A DNA stretch of 64,000 bases from Chlamydoabsidia padenii (Eukaryota; Mucoromycota; Mucoromycetes; Mucorales; Cunninghamellaceae), in contig JAIWND010000027.1 in assembly GCA_025330725.1 (NCBI GenBank), forward strand, positions 248,001-312,000, written 5' to 3'. The notes under the pieces are model-generated. The model was not told the origin of the DNA. It worked only from the letters and a program-made list of their open reading frames with translations, and made no database searches. The first letter of the stretch is position 1, and every line of letters begins with the position of its first letter. Shown here in pieces: positions 11,350 through 24,442 of the stretch. The translations under genes and the position numbers were made by a program.

Positions 11350-14300
11350 ATGAATACTCCAGAAGCTTACCAGACATTACAAGAATGTTTGAAGCAAACA
11401 TTGGATCCTCATACTCGAAAGAATGGTAAGATATATAAAACGTCATGATCAAAAAAAAATGTCTTTCCTTGAACCTCCACTAACATGATATTCTTTCCAT
11501 AGCTGAACATACTTTGGCGCAAGCAGAAGTTCAACCTGGCTTCTCTTTGGCATTACTACAACTCATTGCCGATGTGAATGTTGATCAAACCTTACGCTTC
11601 ACAGGTGCTGTTTACTTTAAGAACTATATTAAACGAAACTGGGTACCTGTAAGTTATTGGTCCTTTTTGGGTGGCATAGTTTACTAATATCTCCTTCTTT
11701 CATATATATATATAGGACAATGAAAACTCTGATAACATTTCCGCTGAAGATCGTCGTACTATCAAAACTCAGATTGTCCAACTGATGATCAGCGTCCCCG
11801 AACGAACCCAATTGCAAATCAGTGACGCTCTAAGCATTATGGCTGCTGAAGATTTTCCTCAAAACTGGGAATCATTAATGCCCGTAAGTAACAGACAAAC
11901 TAACTAGAAAGGACGACAAGACACTAAAAGACTTTTATAATGTTGAATCTATAGGAATTGACCAGCAAGCTTAGCGACACGGATTACAAGACGAACAATG
12001 GTATTCTGCAAACAGCTCACTCTATCTTTAAAAAGTAAGCTACCAACCATTATCTGTATCAACCTACTAACTGATTGACTCTCTATCATTATAGGTGGAG
12101 ATCTCAATTCCGCTCTGACGAACTATTCAAGGAAATCCTCTATGTGTTGGAACAGTTTGCACCAAAGTACTTGGCCTTATTCCAGGTAACATATAAAAAA
12201 AAAGAAAAGTGCGCAGCTCCCCTCGAATCCAGTGATCCATTGACTAAAATTGATTACCCCTTCTTCCTTCAAAAAATAGATCACCGACAAGTTGATGACA
12301 GAAAATAGAACAAATGCTGAAGCCGTGGCCATCCTCTCTCAATCCATGATTTTATTGATCAAGATCTATTATGACCTCAATTATCAAGACTTTCCCGAAT
12401 TCTTTGAAGACAACCTTGGTACTTTTAGCGAACTATTTAAAAAATATTTAACGTATGACAATCCTCTTTTGGCTACTACCGTAAGTACAATACAGCAGAT
12501 GAAAGAAAGGGCAATATAGACAGACAACTAACAAATCTGCTTTTTCATTTTTACCTTAATAGGATGAAGATGAAGCTGGACCTTTGGAAAAGATTAAGAC
12601 CGGAATCTGCGAAATCGTCGAACTTTACACCCAAAAATACGTTGAAGACTTCCCTCAACTTGCGGAATTCTTGCCCATCATCTTTAATTTGATCACTACT
12701 GCTAGTCAAGAAGCGAAACATGATACAGTAAGTTTTTGTGGATAAAAAGTGGAGCATCCTCTGGCTAAATTCTTCTTCTTTGTAGATGGTGTGCAAGGCT
12801 CTTGGTGTCCTTACTTCCGTGGCCAAGGTGGATGCTCATGTTGCTGTGTTTTCCTCTGAAGACACTATTGCCAAGCTGGCCTTGCCCAACATTGCAATGC
12901 GAAGTAAGAGGGGATTAAAAAAAAAAAAAAAAAAAAAAAAAGTGAATCTATACCAAAGATCGACATTAACAATCTCTTTTTGATTTATAGCCAGTGACGA
13001 AGAATTGTATGAAGATAATCCGATTGAATATATTCGACGGGATTTGGAAGGTTCAGGTAGGTTTGAATGGATTAAAAAAAAAAGTCGGAATGAAATACTA
13101 ACAATCATCTCGGTGGGGGGGGTTATTCATAGATCATGATACTAGACGTCGTGCTGCTGCAGACTTTATTCGTGGATTACTGGAGAGGTTTGAAGCACAA
13201 GTAACCGGTATTATATCTCACTATATCAACCTTTACTTGGAGGTAAGTTAGCTTGGAAAAGATATTTGGGCACTAACACATGTCATTATTACATCACGCT
13301 TTGTGTAGAACTACAAGACCAACCCTCAACAAAATTGGAAAGACAAGAACACCGCCATTTTCTTGTTGGTGGCCATTTCAGCCCGTGGTGCGACCAGTCA
13401 AGTATGAAAAAAAAAAAAATGATGATCATTGGAATGGGATCATTTTACTCATTATTTTTTATTTATTTATACATATACTTCTAGCTTGGTGTTACCAAAA
13501 CGAATTCTCTGGTGGATATTGTGGACTTTTTTTCCAAAAACATTCTCTCTGATCTACAAAGTGATGTTAACGCTGGTGTCCCCATTCTCAAGATGGATGC
13601 TATCAAGTTCTTGTACACCTTCCGAAACCAGGCAAGTACTAATCTATCAATACTAATATAACAGAAAACTAACCCGTTGATTCTATTATAGCTGACCAAA
13701 GAACAATTACTCACTGTCTTCCCTCTCTTGGTCAAACACCTCCAATCTACTGACTATGTTGTCCACACTTATGCTGCCATCGCTATTGAACGCATATTGG
13801 TGATTCGTCAAGGAAAGGAATTGTTGTAAGTTGCATAAATGTATTGTACTTTGTCATACTCACGCTTTTTTGTTTAGATTCACTCCCGAAGATATCAAGC
13901 CTTACACCGAGACTTTGCTCTCTGAACTATTCCGTCTAATTGAAAGTGGCCAAACACCCGAGAAGCTTTCTGAAAACGATTACCTCATGAAAAGTAAGTA
14001 CCTCTTCAAACTCACCAGCATTTGATGGCTAATATCTTTTTTTATAACATCACCACTTAGCTGTCTTCCGTGTGATCACTACTGGTCGCAAGGACATGGT
14101 ACCTTATGTGAATGTCATCATGGGCAAATTGACTAATATTATGGCTGTTGTTAGCAAGAACCCAAGTAATCCCAAATTTGATCACTTTGTATTTGAAAGT
14201 ATTGGTGCTTTGATCAAGTAAGTACAGGCAAAAGCTGTGACGAAACTCTCATTAACTCTTTTCTTTGCTTTATAGATACATTTGCCCTGTCTCTGACCAA

Positions 14301-15614
14301 GCCATCACCGAATTCGAAAACCTCTTGTTCGGTCCTTTTGAACTTATCATCTCACAAGGCATTCAAGGTAAAGACTAGAAGAAGAAAAAAACATTATGCA
14401 CGTAACTACTGACACAGACAAAATCTTTTTTTTTTTTTAATCTTTAGAATTCATTCCTTATGCATTCCAACTGCTTGCTCAACTACTCGAATATCACAAG
14501 GGAACCAACTTGCCTGACATGTATGCTGGTCTGCTGAATCTCATCTTGAACCCTACTCTCTGGGAACAAGGTAATATTCCTGCTCTTGTCCGTTTACTGG
14601 AAGCCTACTTGTCCAAGGGTAGTGAAATCATTCTGTCCAGCAACCGCTTGGAACCTATTCTCGGTATCTTCCAACAAAAACTCGTGGGCTCAAGACAAAA
14701 CGATCACTATGGAATGAGTCTTCTAAGTGCCATCACCAGATCTCTGCCAATGTAAGTGGACTAATCCCTCTCTTGAAACGAAGATTAACTAGTTTTGTTA
14801 TGATTATATTAGAGACACACTAAAGAACTACTTGCCTGCCTTGGTGAACTCCATCTTGAAACGATTGCAAAGCAAGAAAAAGGGTGAACACATTGTGTAC
14901 GACAGGTTCACTCGTAACTTTACACTCTGGCTCTGTTTATTCTTTACTCAAGAACGTCTTGGTTCTCCTGATGTGCTGATCCAAGTCTTTGATTCTATGC
15001 AAGGAGGGTAAAGATGACATGATACACATCCAGATGAAACTGACACTAACACTAAACCTTTTTTTTTTTTTTTTTGGTATAGTTTGTTTGGCCAAATTGT
15101 TTCAGTATTTGCTCTGCATGATCTTGCTGTTATACGTGATCCTATTGATTACAAGATTTGTGGTATTGGTATGGTGCGATTGCTGACAGCCAGTGATCTC
15201 ATCTTACAAGATCCTTATGCATCTCAACTTTGGCCCAAACTCTTTGATGCTCTTCTTGCCCAACTCGAATTGCCGCCGAATGCTGTGGATGATACCATTG
15301 ATGATCTGTACCAAGTTGATCTGGAAGACGACACTGGATATCAAAACACATTCTCAAAATTGAAAACTGCTACACCTATCCATGATGATCCTGTGGCAGC
15401 CTTCCCTCCTTGCCGTACTTACTTGGTACAACAATTAATCTCTTTACCTGTAGAAAAGCGCGGATTGGTAAATTAATTATACATATAATATGATAACCTG
15501 TTGTACTCACTTTATTGTTAATAGTTGAAAAACCTGCTTGGTCTTACCAGTTCTGCGACAACCTATTTGCCCAAGTACTTTGCTGATGCCGGTGTACCTT
15601 TGGATCAATTGTAG
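11350..15614 (+). CDS. CSE1: Exportin-2 (CSE1/CAS), importin-alpha re-exporter
   Basis: The start is the ATG at 11350 (MNTPEAYQTLQECLKQTLDP) and the stop TAG at 15612-15614. Nineteen introns of about 50-95 nt give about 970 residues, the usual CSE1 length. The importin-beta N-terminal domain is clear (AEHTLAQAEVQPGFSLALLQ, LRFTGAVYFKNYIKRNW), followed by HEAT-like helices. CSE1-type segments include HSIFKKWRSQFRSDELF, NPIEYIRRDLEGSDHDTRRR and FRVITTGRKDMVPYVNVIMG. CSE1 exports importin-alpha from the nucleus with Ran-GTP. ACGGGGTTTTAA (11234-11245) lies about 105 bp upstream. Exon borders agree with GT..AG rules throughout and I saw no frame break. Confidence 0.93.
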
Positions 15615-16195
15615 ACTCTTTTTATTTTTAATTACTTCTCCCCTTCCTTTTCCCCCATTCATCATTAACATTAGCACTATTATCAAAATAAAATAAAAAC
15701 AACCCTTCACTTCTCCCCTCCCCCTCCTTCTAATTATATTATGTGTGTCAAATGTTGGAAAGACAGGCGTTACTTTGGAATAGCGTGGTGGCGGGTAATG
15801 CTGTGCTACCATGTTTTTACACGTCAACTTTTTATCATCATCTACTCTATTCTTCTGCCTGCCTTCCAGTGGCGAGCGATTGCAACTCCGCTGGCGTTCG
15901 TTAAATCAAGCCCCGACTACTTTCCCTTACTTTTCCCTTCTCTTTTCGCTTTGATCATTCATTGAATCATTGATCAAAACATTCTCTTACCTTTACACAA
16001 GTCATCTATCCTCTAGGTAAGTACTTAATCTACACCTCTTTCAAACATGATCACTAATCATGAAAAGACGGGTTTCGCTTTCATTGGTGTGTGCACGACA
16101 CGCTGAACTTGAAAAAACAGGTCAAGACATCTCATTCTTGTGTTTTTTTATTTACTGCTTCTCTGGACCAAGTTTCAAATAAAAAAGCCCATCTC
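15615..16195. other. Intergenic between CSE1 and CAC2; probable leader intron
   Basis: It contains the CSE1 terminator region (AATAAAATAAAA at about 15687) and the CAC2 promoter. A GTAAGT donor at about 16017 after TCTATCCTCTAG suggests a 5' UTR intron ending before the CAC2 start. ATCAAGCCCCGAC at about 15905 is a weak form of the promoter word. No independent gene is visible. Confidence 0.45.
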
Positions 16196-16422
16196 ATGAT
16201 CGCCAAGGTAATAGAAAGAAAGTCGAACAAGACCATAGGTTGCACAGTGTTAACTTGATTTACTTTTATAGACACTCGAAATCAATTGGCACGATGGTCA
16301 AGCTGTGTATTCTGTGGATTTCTCTTCTGATGGAGAACGATTCGCAACTGCTGGTGCGGATGCTACAGTCAGAGTAAGTGTTTTTTAAATCTTAACCTAT
16401 CCTTCCTATGACTCACCCTCTT

Positions 16423-16479
<57 letters not shown>

Positions 16480-18270
16480 TTATGGTCTATAAAAGCCAAG
16501 TCGTATTCAACAAACCAACATGCTTCTGACGATCCTTCTCGACAACTCCCGGTCACTATTGACTTTTTATCAGAACTCAAACGTCATTCTTCCCCTGTCA
16601 ATGTGGTACGATTCTCGCCTAATGGTGAATACCTTGCTTCAGCTGGTGATGGTAATGGAAACCCAAGTCAAAACTAGAAGGTGAACTAATCTCACTGCTT
16701 TTACTTAGATGCTTGTGTTATTCTGTGGAGGATATCGGCCAACCGGGAAACGACATTTGGTAGTGAATACAGTGAATATGAAAAGGAATCTTGGACGGCA
16801 ACACATATGCTCTAGTAAGTAGTAACCTGAAGGGCCATGTCACTAGACTAACACCTATTCTTTGTGGGTGGGGGGTTTACATAGTGGACATAACAAGGAA
16901 ATATATGATCTGGCTTGGTCTCCTTGCGGACAATACTTGATTACAGCATCTATAGACAATACTGCACGCATATGGAGTGTGTCTGATCGTAAATACTAAT
17001 AGAAATCTCCTCCCAGGACCCTTTTACTAAGACCTTTTTATTATTATTATTAGGAACTGCTATCCATGTCTTTGCTGATCATACACATTACGTCCAAGGT
17101 GTGGCCTGGGATCCTTTGGGCCAGTTTGTGGCAACTCAGAGTAGTGACAGGTAAAAAAAAAAAAAAAAAAAATCGATCTAGGAACAAAAAGATATTCATA
17201 TGTGATGATGTAGATCAATGGCTATATACAAGTATCGAAAAGGTCCGGATGGTAAATTACTATTTGGACACTGTACAAAACGACATAATTATCTAGATCG
17301 CGGCAAGATTGACAAGGAAATGACGACCACTAAAAACAACACGACCGATACAGAAGAGACGACTGGCACCTATCGATTGTATCATGACGAAAACTTGGTA
17401 TCTTTTTTCCGCCGACTATCGTTTAGCCCGGACGGCGCGTTTTTGGTTACACCGGCAGGCATTTCGAAAAACACTACATCTTTGCCATCAACCACACAAA
17501 GTGATGAAGATATCCAACATTGCTCTTACATCTTTCCCCGAAATACAATGATCAAGTAAGTTTTGTAAATAAATAAAGGGGGAAGGGGAGGGAATGATAT
17601 ATGTATTAAATGATTTTATATGACTCTTTAGATATCCAATTGCGTTTACAGGGAATCACAGTAAACCTTCAATTGCTGTACGGTGGTGCCATCAAATGTA
17701 CGAACGTCGACCAAGTAAACATACACCATTATTTAACTTGCCTTACCGAATCATTTATGCTGTTGCCACTCAAGACTCGGTCTATATTTATGATACCCAA
17801 CAAGACAAGCCTCTCTGTGCGATCTCTGGAATGCATTATGCTCCTATCACTGATCTATCCTGGTAAAGTATAAATCTCTCTCTCTCTCTATCAAATGACA
17901 AACCTACTCATCATTTTACTCTCTCTCTCTCTCTCTCTCTCTCTTTATATATAGGTCAAAGGATGGAACCATACTTACCTTCTCTTCGGCGGACGGATAT
18001 TGCTCTGCGGTAGTATTCACAACGGATGAATTTGGTGTACCAACTTGTAAATATAATATGACTCACATCGTTCAAGACGACGATATGACAGAGGCAACCG
18101 ATGAAGTCGTCGAAACCCCCGTTACTACACCATCAACGACAATGCTAGATCAATGGGCGAAAACAACACCACCAGTCATGCTCCCTCCAAAATCCATCAA
18201 GAGGAGAATCACACCTACCTTATTATCCTCATCACCATTTGACAAGAAACCCCGTATCACACCACCCTAG
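16196..18270 (+). CDS. CAC2: Chromatin assembly factor 1 subunit B (CAF-1 p60 / Cac2), WD40 protein
   Basis: The ATG at 16196 begins a four-codon exon piece (MIAK) joined to [18 protein letters not shown]; the stop is TAG at 18268-18270. WD repeats follow in order: [84 protein letters not shown], a longer central insert, then [20 protein letters not shown]. The N-terminal EINWHxxxxVYSVDF, the ILWR motif and the [19 protein letters not shown] segment are characteristic of CAF-1 p60 and distinguish it from HIRA. CAF-1 deposits H3-H4 during DNA replication. The Pro/Thr/Lys-rich tail (about 60 residues) is disordered. The second intron contains an uninterrupted run of 53 T (16425-16477) directly against the AG acceptor. 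Confidence 0.9.
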
Positions 18271-18548
18271 TTTATAGTTTGTTTAGAGTAGAATAATTAG
18301 GGTTAGTGCCGATCGGAATCATTAAATAAACATCCTTTTTAACACGATGGTATTTGGAATCCGGTTTTTTATTTATGTATTGTAAAATTAGTATATAATT
18401 ATTAGTTAAAAAAAAAGGGGGGGGTGATGGATGTAAAGGAGATATATATATATATAAAAAAAAAAAGGAAACATGATAAAATCGTGTGAAAAAGTGTGTG
18501 TGCGTAAATAAGGTATATACAAATCAAGATTATCAACTAAGGGACTAT

Positions 18549-19387
18549 TTAGGCCAACATGAGTTCATCTTTAGTAAAAAAAGAACCACGATAAGCACCA
18601 GTGTAAAAGTAGCGTTGACCTTCCACGGATCCATCCGTCTTGCCGACTAAAAAAAAAAAAAAAAGAAAGAGAGCCCCCATAGTTAAACATCTATTATACC
18701 ATTTGTCATTCTTTCATTTTTACCTGCTCGTTCGAGTTCCACACCAATCCATTCCCCAGGAGCAAAATGGACAGGACCAATATAACGTACATAAGCCGTG
18801 GTCTTGATAGGACTTCGAATCAATTTCACCTTACAACCATAATGCAAGTGTTGTTGCTGTTGTTGTTGTTGTTGTTGAGGATGGACAGCAGAAGGATCGG
18901 ATTTATGACCCGTCAGACACCGAGACCATTTTGTAGCCTTCTTCTTTTTCAGATCTTGTTGAATAGCGTCTTCTGGTAAAGACCATCGTTTGCCGGAAAG
19001 TGGTTCGGGAAGAGCAAAAGTGAGTCGTTTGGGGTGATGGGTTTGTTGTTCCAATTGTCGTTCTTCTTGTTCGGCTTGGTGATCCATACGAGCTTGGGTT
19101 TCCATGGATAGTAAGAGTTCCATATCGTCGGCACTAATCACTCGAAGTCGTTCGGCCAATGTATCGTCTTGTGGTTTTGGTGGAGGTGGTGGTTTGTCGT
19201 CAGCCAATGTTTCATCTTGTGATGTTGGTGGTGGTGGAGTCAAGTTGGAGTAATTGGTGAGAATGGGTTTCAAGTTGGTGGGTGTATTGCGGATAATGAT
19301 GACTGGACTTGATTGTGTCTTTCTTAAATCCAAAGAAGACGACTTTTTCTTTTGTGTGGTTTTTTTAAGAATGCCAAAAATGTTCAT
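18549..19387 (-). CDS. CAP-Gly domain protein with long disordered N terminus
   Basis: Two exons: 18725-19387 approximately (donor after 18724) and 18549-18646. The start is the ATG at 19385-19387 (MNIFGILKKTTQKKK) and the stop is at 18549-18551. The N-terminal two-thirds is Lys/Ser/Thr, Pro and Gln rich (PPPPKPQDD, polyQ about residues 175-184). The C terminus is a complete CAP-Gly domain spanning the splice: CKVKLIRSPIKTTAYVRYIG, FAPGEWIGVELERA, then GKTDGSVEGQRYF and YRGSFFTKDEL. GKTDGSVEG corresponds to the canonical GKNDGS motif that binds EEY/F tails of tubulin or EB1. No Ubl domain is seen, so it is not tubulin cofactor B; a CLIP or dynactin-like role is possible but unproven. It converges with CAC2. 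Its intron ends in a T17 run. Confidence 0.78.
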
Positions 19388-20586
19388 GACAAAAATAAAG
19401 AATGGGGAAGAAGAACAAGAAGAAAGGAGGAGGAAAGGATGACACACACAAATAAAAAAGTTGACGAAAAAAAAATAATCCCCCACGTGACAAAACAAAA
19501 TAGGACCAATGTCCATAATAGACATTGTTCGACGTGAAAAGAGAGATCAACAAAGAGGTAAAGCCTTTTCCCCTTTTATTCATGCAGATTCTTTATAAAC
19601 GTACTTGGCGATATTAAAATATATAAGGAGACGAGTTGGTTTTGCATTTCTTTTTTGGTTAAAATCTTTTTTTATCACTGCCCCATATTAATGCAACAAT
19701 GCGGGTAACTTTAAACTTTACGTTCGAAGGGCGGAGATTGAAATGGCAGTAAGTACGATGTGGAAAGTATCTGGTTTTCTTTTCAACTTGCCATTGACAG
19801 TCGTTCCCCACAAAGAAGAGTTACCAGCAGGCGTATACTGACAACAATGCATGAATGACCATTCGGGGTTTCAATTTAGTAGAGCTAGAAGTTATGCAAT
19901 CCATCTTTTTTAAATGTAAATAGTACCAAGTCTATAATAGCTGAATACCTTGATGATCATCAGGAAACATCATTCATCGGGCGTAAAATTGTTTGCGTTG
20001 TTTATTTTCTACCGCATGACACACCCCCCATCACTTTATTGATTCATGCCATTATGTCAAGATGGAATTAAAGCGCCGATTCAAATACATCGGAGAGGAG
20101 GGAGGGCTCCCCAAAAGATTTCATGTCCTGCAGGCATCAGCGCAACAGTAAATTTCATGATGCGAAAACTCTTTACGTAGAATTTGAGCAAAATTTATGT
20201 TAGCAAATGCTCACTTTGATATGTAAATAGTTTATCTTAACATGCGTAACACATTTCCGGAAAAAGTGTCCTTTATACACTAGAGAAGGTCCAAATTTTT
20301 TTTTTTTGAAAAGGTCCGAAAACCAAGTAAAAATACTGTACATACTGTAGATATAAACATTTTATTTATAAAAAGACTATACTATACAATCTAATTGGGC
20401 CTAACGGTCTGTTATTAGGATAGGTTCATAAAAGATTGTTGTTGCATTCGTTCATGTTGGAAAGGTGGGATCAGAATTGTTTGTTTGTTTTTTCAGTATA
20501 TATATATATATATATATAAAAGGTCGTATGTGCTGTGGGTGTATTGTGTGTATGTTGTTATTGTTGTTGTTGTTGTTATATCAGTT
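19388..20586. other. Intergenic, about 1.2 kb; no gene seen
   Basis: The right part contains the 3' region of the eS28 gene, with a (TA)n repeat at 20499-20518 and GTT repeats. AAGCGCCGATTCAAATAC (about 20071) and CCCCACGTGACA (19481-19492, an E-box type CACGTG) are candidate regulatory words. Reading frames within are short and lack support. Confidence 0.4.
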
Positions 20587-20900
20587 TTAACGGAGACGAC
20601 GAGCTTCACGTTCGGATTCCAAGAGACAGAGGATATCGTTTTCACGGACAGGACCCTTGACGTTACGGATAATGCTTCGGTTAGTATCATCCATGAATTC
20701 AACACGCACTTGAGTCACACCACCACGAGAACCGGTACGGCCAAGCACTTTGATGACACGAGCAAGTTTAACGGGAGTCTTTGAGGAATCCTATCATATC
20801 AAATAAATGGTCAACTAATCCATCCATCTATCCATCCATCCATCAAATAACAGGAAGGGGGGGTTTTTTTTTTTGTTTTATCATCCATTCAACATACCAT
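20587..20900 (-). CDS. RPS28: 40S ribosomal protein eS28
   Basis: Two exons: the first contains only the ATG (20898-20900), spliced through a 107-nt intron to 20587-20790, giving 68 residues. The sequence starts [18 protein letters not shown] and includes [34 protein letters not shown] and the invariant end [11 protein letters not shown]. eS28 is a small, highly conserved protein at the mRNA exit region of the 40S subunit. The start choice is decided by the splice: ATG is followed immediately by GTATGT and the acceptor TAG precedes GATTCC. It diverges from the Dep1/Sds3-like gene, sharing a 386-bp promoter. Confidence 0.96.
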
Positions 20901-21286
20901 AATCCGTTATTTTTTGATATAAAGAAAAAAGGAAGGAGGGAAAGGGGGGAAATGAGGCAAGGTGGGATGGTAGGGTGGTCTAATTCAATCGCCGCCTATG
21001 TCCGGGTCGAAAGGGCCCTCATTTTTTTTTTTTTTGTAATCCCCGATTTTTTCCCTCTTTTTTATTTTTTCTTTTTTGACTCTTTTCTTCTTCTTCTTTA
21101 CAAAAGTCACTGACACTTGTTGTTATTCTTTGATATTACTTTATATCAATCCCACTAATCATTTACCCTTGAATTCACTCCATCACCTTTATATTACTTT
21201 TTGTTGTAAACATTGCACTTGGTTATTACATTACAACAACATCTTGCTTGGGGGGAAAAACAACAACAATAACAACAACAACAAAC
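20901..21286. promoter_or_regulatory. Divergent promoter between RPS28 and the Dep1/Sds3-like gene
   Basis: 386 bp between opposed start codons. It contains TTCAATCGCCG (about 20985-20996, the promoter word in reverse), a GGGCCC palindrome (about 21013) followed by a T14 run, and pyrimidine-rich leader DNA ending in an AAC/ACA repeat just before the Dep1-like start. Confidence 0.5.
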
Positions 21287-22750
21287 ATGGAAGCATCTTC
21301 AGACTTTGGCGCAGGGGATAGTGATACACCTACTCGACATAGTTCCAAACTCTCCTTGGGCTCTTCACCTTCAGTACTAAGTGGGGACGAAGGAGACGAT
21401 GATATTGATGACGATGGATTACAGCATGATCGACTAGACGACCTCAACGACAGGATGACTACTCAAGACGCGTCTTTGACTGACAAGATCTCAGCAAAGG
21501 ATAATACGACTAGTCAACATGACAATACTCGAGACGATGGTGACGATGATGACATGGATGATCTCTTTAATGGACCTCTACTTCCTTCGACAGGGGACTT
21601 GGACGATATCAATATGGATCAAGATTCTGCTTCTCCTTTATCGTCTGTACCTGATGATTTCCCTTTATCCAGATCAGTCTCTCCTGCCTCTCAAGATGAA
21701 GGACATGATGACCCATTGATGTTATTATCACCTTTACTAACAGCAACACAACAACAACAACCATCATCACAACCTTCTTCACCGCCACTAGAACAAGAAG
21801 AAGAAGAATCAAGGAAACGGAAAAGCGATCATGATGATGACGACAAGGAAGACGCTTCTCAACACGATACCGACCCTACTATTATCTCAAATAATAAATC
21901 AAGGCGACTCTCTATGGCAGGACGGGAAATGTATAGTCGATTGGAATTGGGTAATGATGATACGGTGGTTAAAAAGGAACAAGACGACAATGATGATGAT
22001 GATGATGATGATGACGAAGATGATAATAATAATAACGAACAGCATACTATGGATCAACACAACAAGAAAGACAAGGTCACATCTACATTATCACAGCAAG
22101 AACAAACAACTGACGATAATAATGAAAAGTCAACTCTTCCGAATAATGGAGATATCTCTACCACCATCAAAATTACCGAAGAAGAAGAAGACAAACTATC
22201 GACCACTAATGATGAAGATCGGGATAATCAACAAAGACATAAAGAGGCTTTAGAAGCTCTTACTCATATTGAAGTCGAATTCGCTCGATTACGCGAAAAG
22301 TAAGTAAAAAGATGACTTTATATAGGAAGGACATTCATTCATACTTTATTTATTTAATAATAGGATGTATGAAGAAAAGATGGCGGAATTAAATGAAGAG
22401 GCGATCCAGATTGCTAACGGAACACATCCAGAATTGGTAACACTGATGACGGAAATTGAAGAAAAGAAGGATAGACGGATTCGAACGGCCGAAGCATGGC
22501 GGAAATATCAACATGGAAACTTTCAACGACAATTTGAAGGAGCGGAATACCAAGCAAATGTACAATTTATCGTAAGTAGTATCTATAAAACAGTAACAAA
22601 AAGTCTGATAGACTAAAATGATGTCAATTTATATATAGTCAAGGAAAGCGGCCATGCGAAGGGACTTGTTGTCAACCACGAATGGAAAGCGCTGGCGTTT
22701 AGAGGATGAACAAAACAAGTTGAATGATCCCTTACAAAGTAAAGTCTATT

Positions 22751-22785
<35 letters not shown>

Positions 22786-23017
22786 TAATAATAATAATAT
22801 ATTAATCAACCTCTCTTATTTAGAACCAGGCAAATTGATACCGGATGCACCCACCTTACGATTGCAAAAACAGTATAAAAGGGAAGAAGCGATGGAATTA
22901 CAAGATATCAAGGATGCGATCGGATTTCCAAGGGCGCCACAAGTACCAGGATCATCACAACAAGACATCAGGGATGATTTACTACTATTAGGATTAGGTC
23001 CTTCTGGATCTCACTAG
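21287..23017 (+). CDS. Sds3/Dep1/BRMS1-family subunit of a Sin3-Rpd3L type histone deacetylase complex
   Basis: The start is the ATG at 21287 (MEASSDFGAGDSD); the stop TAG is at 23015-23017. About 340 residues of acidic, Asp/Ser-rich disorder (including a D/N run encoded by GAT repeats near 21980-22035) lead into the conserved helical domain: EALEALTHIEVEFARLREK, MYEEKMAELNEEAIQIANGT, HPELVTLMTEIEEKKDRRI, then AWRKYQHGNFQRQFEGAEYQ. This ALTxIExxFAxLRExxYxxK..L..E...I.xGTHPEL pattern is the signature of the Sds3/Dep1/BRMS1 family, which scaffolds Sin3 with the Rpd3 deacetylase. The acidic N terminus suits Dep1 better than Sds3. One intron (about 22741-22823) carries a run of about 33 A near its donor. 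Confidence 0.78.
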
Positions 23018-23332
23018 TATAGCTTTCCCTTCCCTCTACATACATATTCCTTACTCTTTGTTTAGTTGGTTATATATAATTCACTTGTGCATATATATAG
23101 TCCATATGATACTCCTCTTTTATCATTTTAAATATGTAACTATATACACTTTTTCCCTTGTCTCGCTTTTGTTAATAAAAATTAAACATAAAAAACGTTA
23201 GCATTGGCACGATGATCATGTTATTTAAATCCCGATTGTCATTGATCAAACCCCGCTCGATTTTTTTTTTCTTTCTTTTTTTTTTTTTTTTTTGTAGGGC
23301 ACACCTCTCTTTACCATTCAACATGAAAACGT

Positions 23333-24442
23333 CGCCCTTACAATTGTTTGAAGAAAAGAAAAGGATCAATGTCTGTGCACCCATGGTCCGATATAGTAAA
23401 CTTCCCTTCCGGGAACTATTACGAAAGTAAGTCTACTTGATGTCTGTCCATCAAATCAGCACTGACACTATTTTTTTTATTTATATAATTAGCTATAATG
23501 TCGATCTTGTATACACCCCAATGATGTTGGCTGATGTATTTAAGAATTCTGAATTTGCTCGACATACGGATTTCACTACCAATGCTAAAGATGATCCTGT
23601 GGTGGTACAGTTTGCAGCAAGTAATGGAGCCGATCTCGCCGATGCTGCAGAATTAGTCGCTCCCTATGCAGGCGCTATAGGTAAAATGACATCTTTCTTT
23701 GACATGCAAAAGACTAACCCTCTATGATATAGATCTCAATTGTGGGTGTCCTCAACGGTGGGCGATTCAAGAAAAGATTGGGTCTCATTTAATGTCTGAT
23801 CCAGAAACGGTACGGGATATGATTCGAACCGTCAAAGGCAGAGTATCTATTCCTTGTAGTATCAAGATCCGGGTCCATCCTGATCTGAAACTGACCTATG
23901 AATTCGTCAAACGAGCCGAATCGGTGGGTGTGGATTTTTTAACCGTGCATGGTCGTACTCGGTATCAAAAATCAACAGAACCGGTGAATTATGAAGGTAT
24001 CCAATTGGTCAAACAATCCATCAACGTCCCTGTGATTGCTAATGGTGGGATCTTTAATCAAAAGGATGTGGATGATATGTATGAAAAGACCGGTGTAGAT
24101 GGTAAGTGGAATAGATAGGATACATGTGTGGAGGGGTTTTTTTTTTTTTTTTTAACTTGCACTTTATTGTTTGTAGGTGTCATGTCGGCTAGAGGTCTTT
24201 TACAGAATCCTGCCTTCTTTGCTGGTTATGATTATACCCCTTGGGAATGTATTGAAGACTATGTCCGATTAGGTCTTGGTTATGGCTCTACTCCCTTTAT
24301 CTTCCATCACCATCTCATGTTTATGTTTGAAGATATCATGAGCAATGCCGAAAAGAAGACATTCAACACCTTATCAAGTATACCTGCCATTCTCGACCAT
24401 TTGGAGGAAAACTGGGGATTACAAGTATCTAGATTAGTTTAA
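23333..24442 (+). CDS. DUS4: tRNA-dihydrouridine synthase, DUS4 type
   Basis: The start is the ATG at 23333 (MKTSPLQLFEEKKRINVCAP) and the stop is at 24440-24442; about four introns. FMN-dependent Dus enzymes reduce uridine in the tRNA D-loop; Dus4 acts at positions 20a/20b in yeast. Visible marks are the FMN-site start APMVRYSKLPFRELLR, the TPMMLADVF segment, the VVQFAA strand, the catalytic loop DLNCGCPQRWA with its reactive Cys, SIKIRVHPDLK, LTVHGRTRYQ, VPVIANGGIF and VMSARGLLQNPAFF. Length (about 320) fits DUS4 rather than the zinc-finger DUS3. TTTAAATCCCG and TCAAACCCCGC (23224-23256) lie 80-110 bp upstream, followed by a T-rich stretch ending in TGTAG that may be a leader acceptor. Confidence 0.92.

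Noticed and set aside
18549..19387. Tubulin-folding cofactor B
   Set aside because: The N terminus is disordered and lacks the ubiquitin-like domain; only the CAP-Gly domain is shared.
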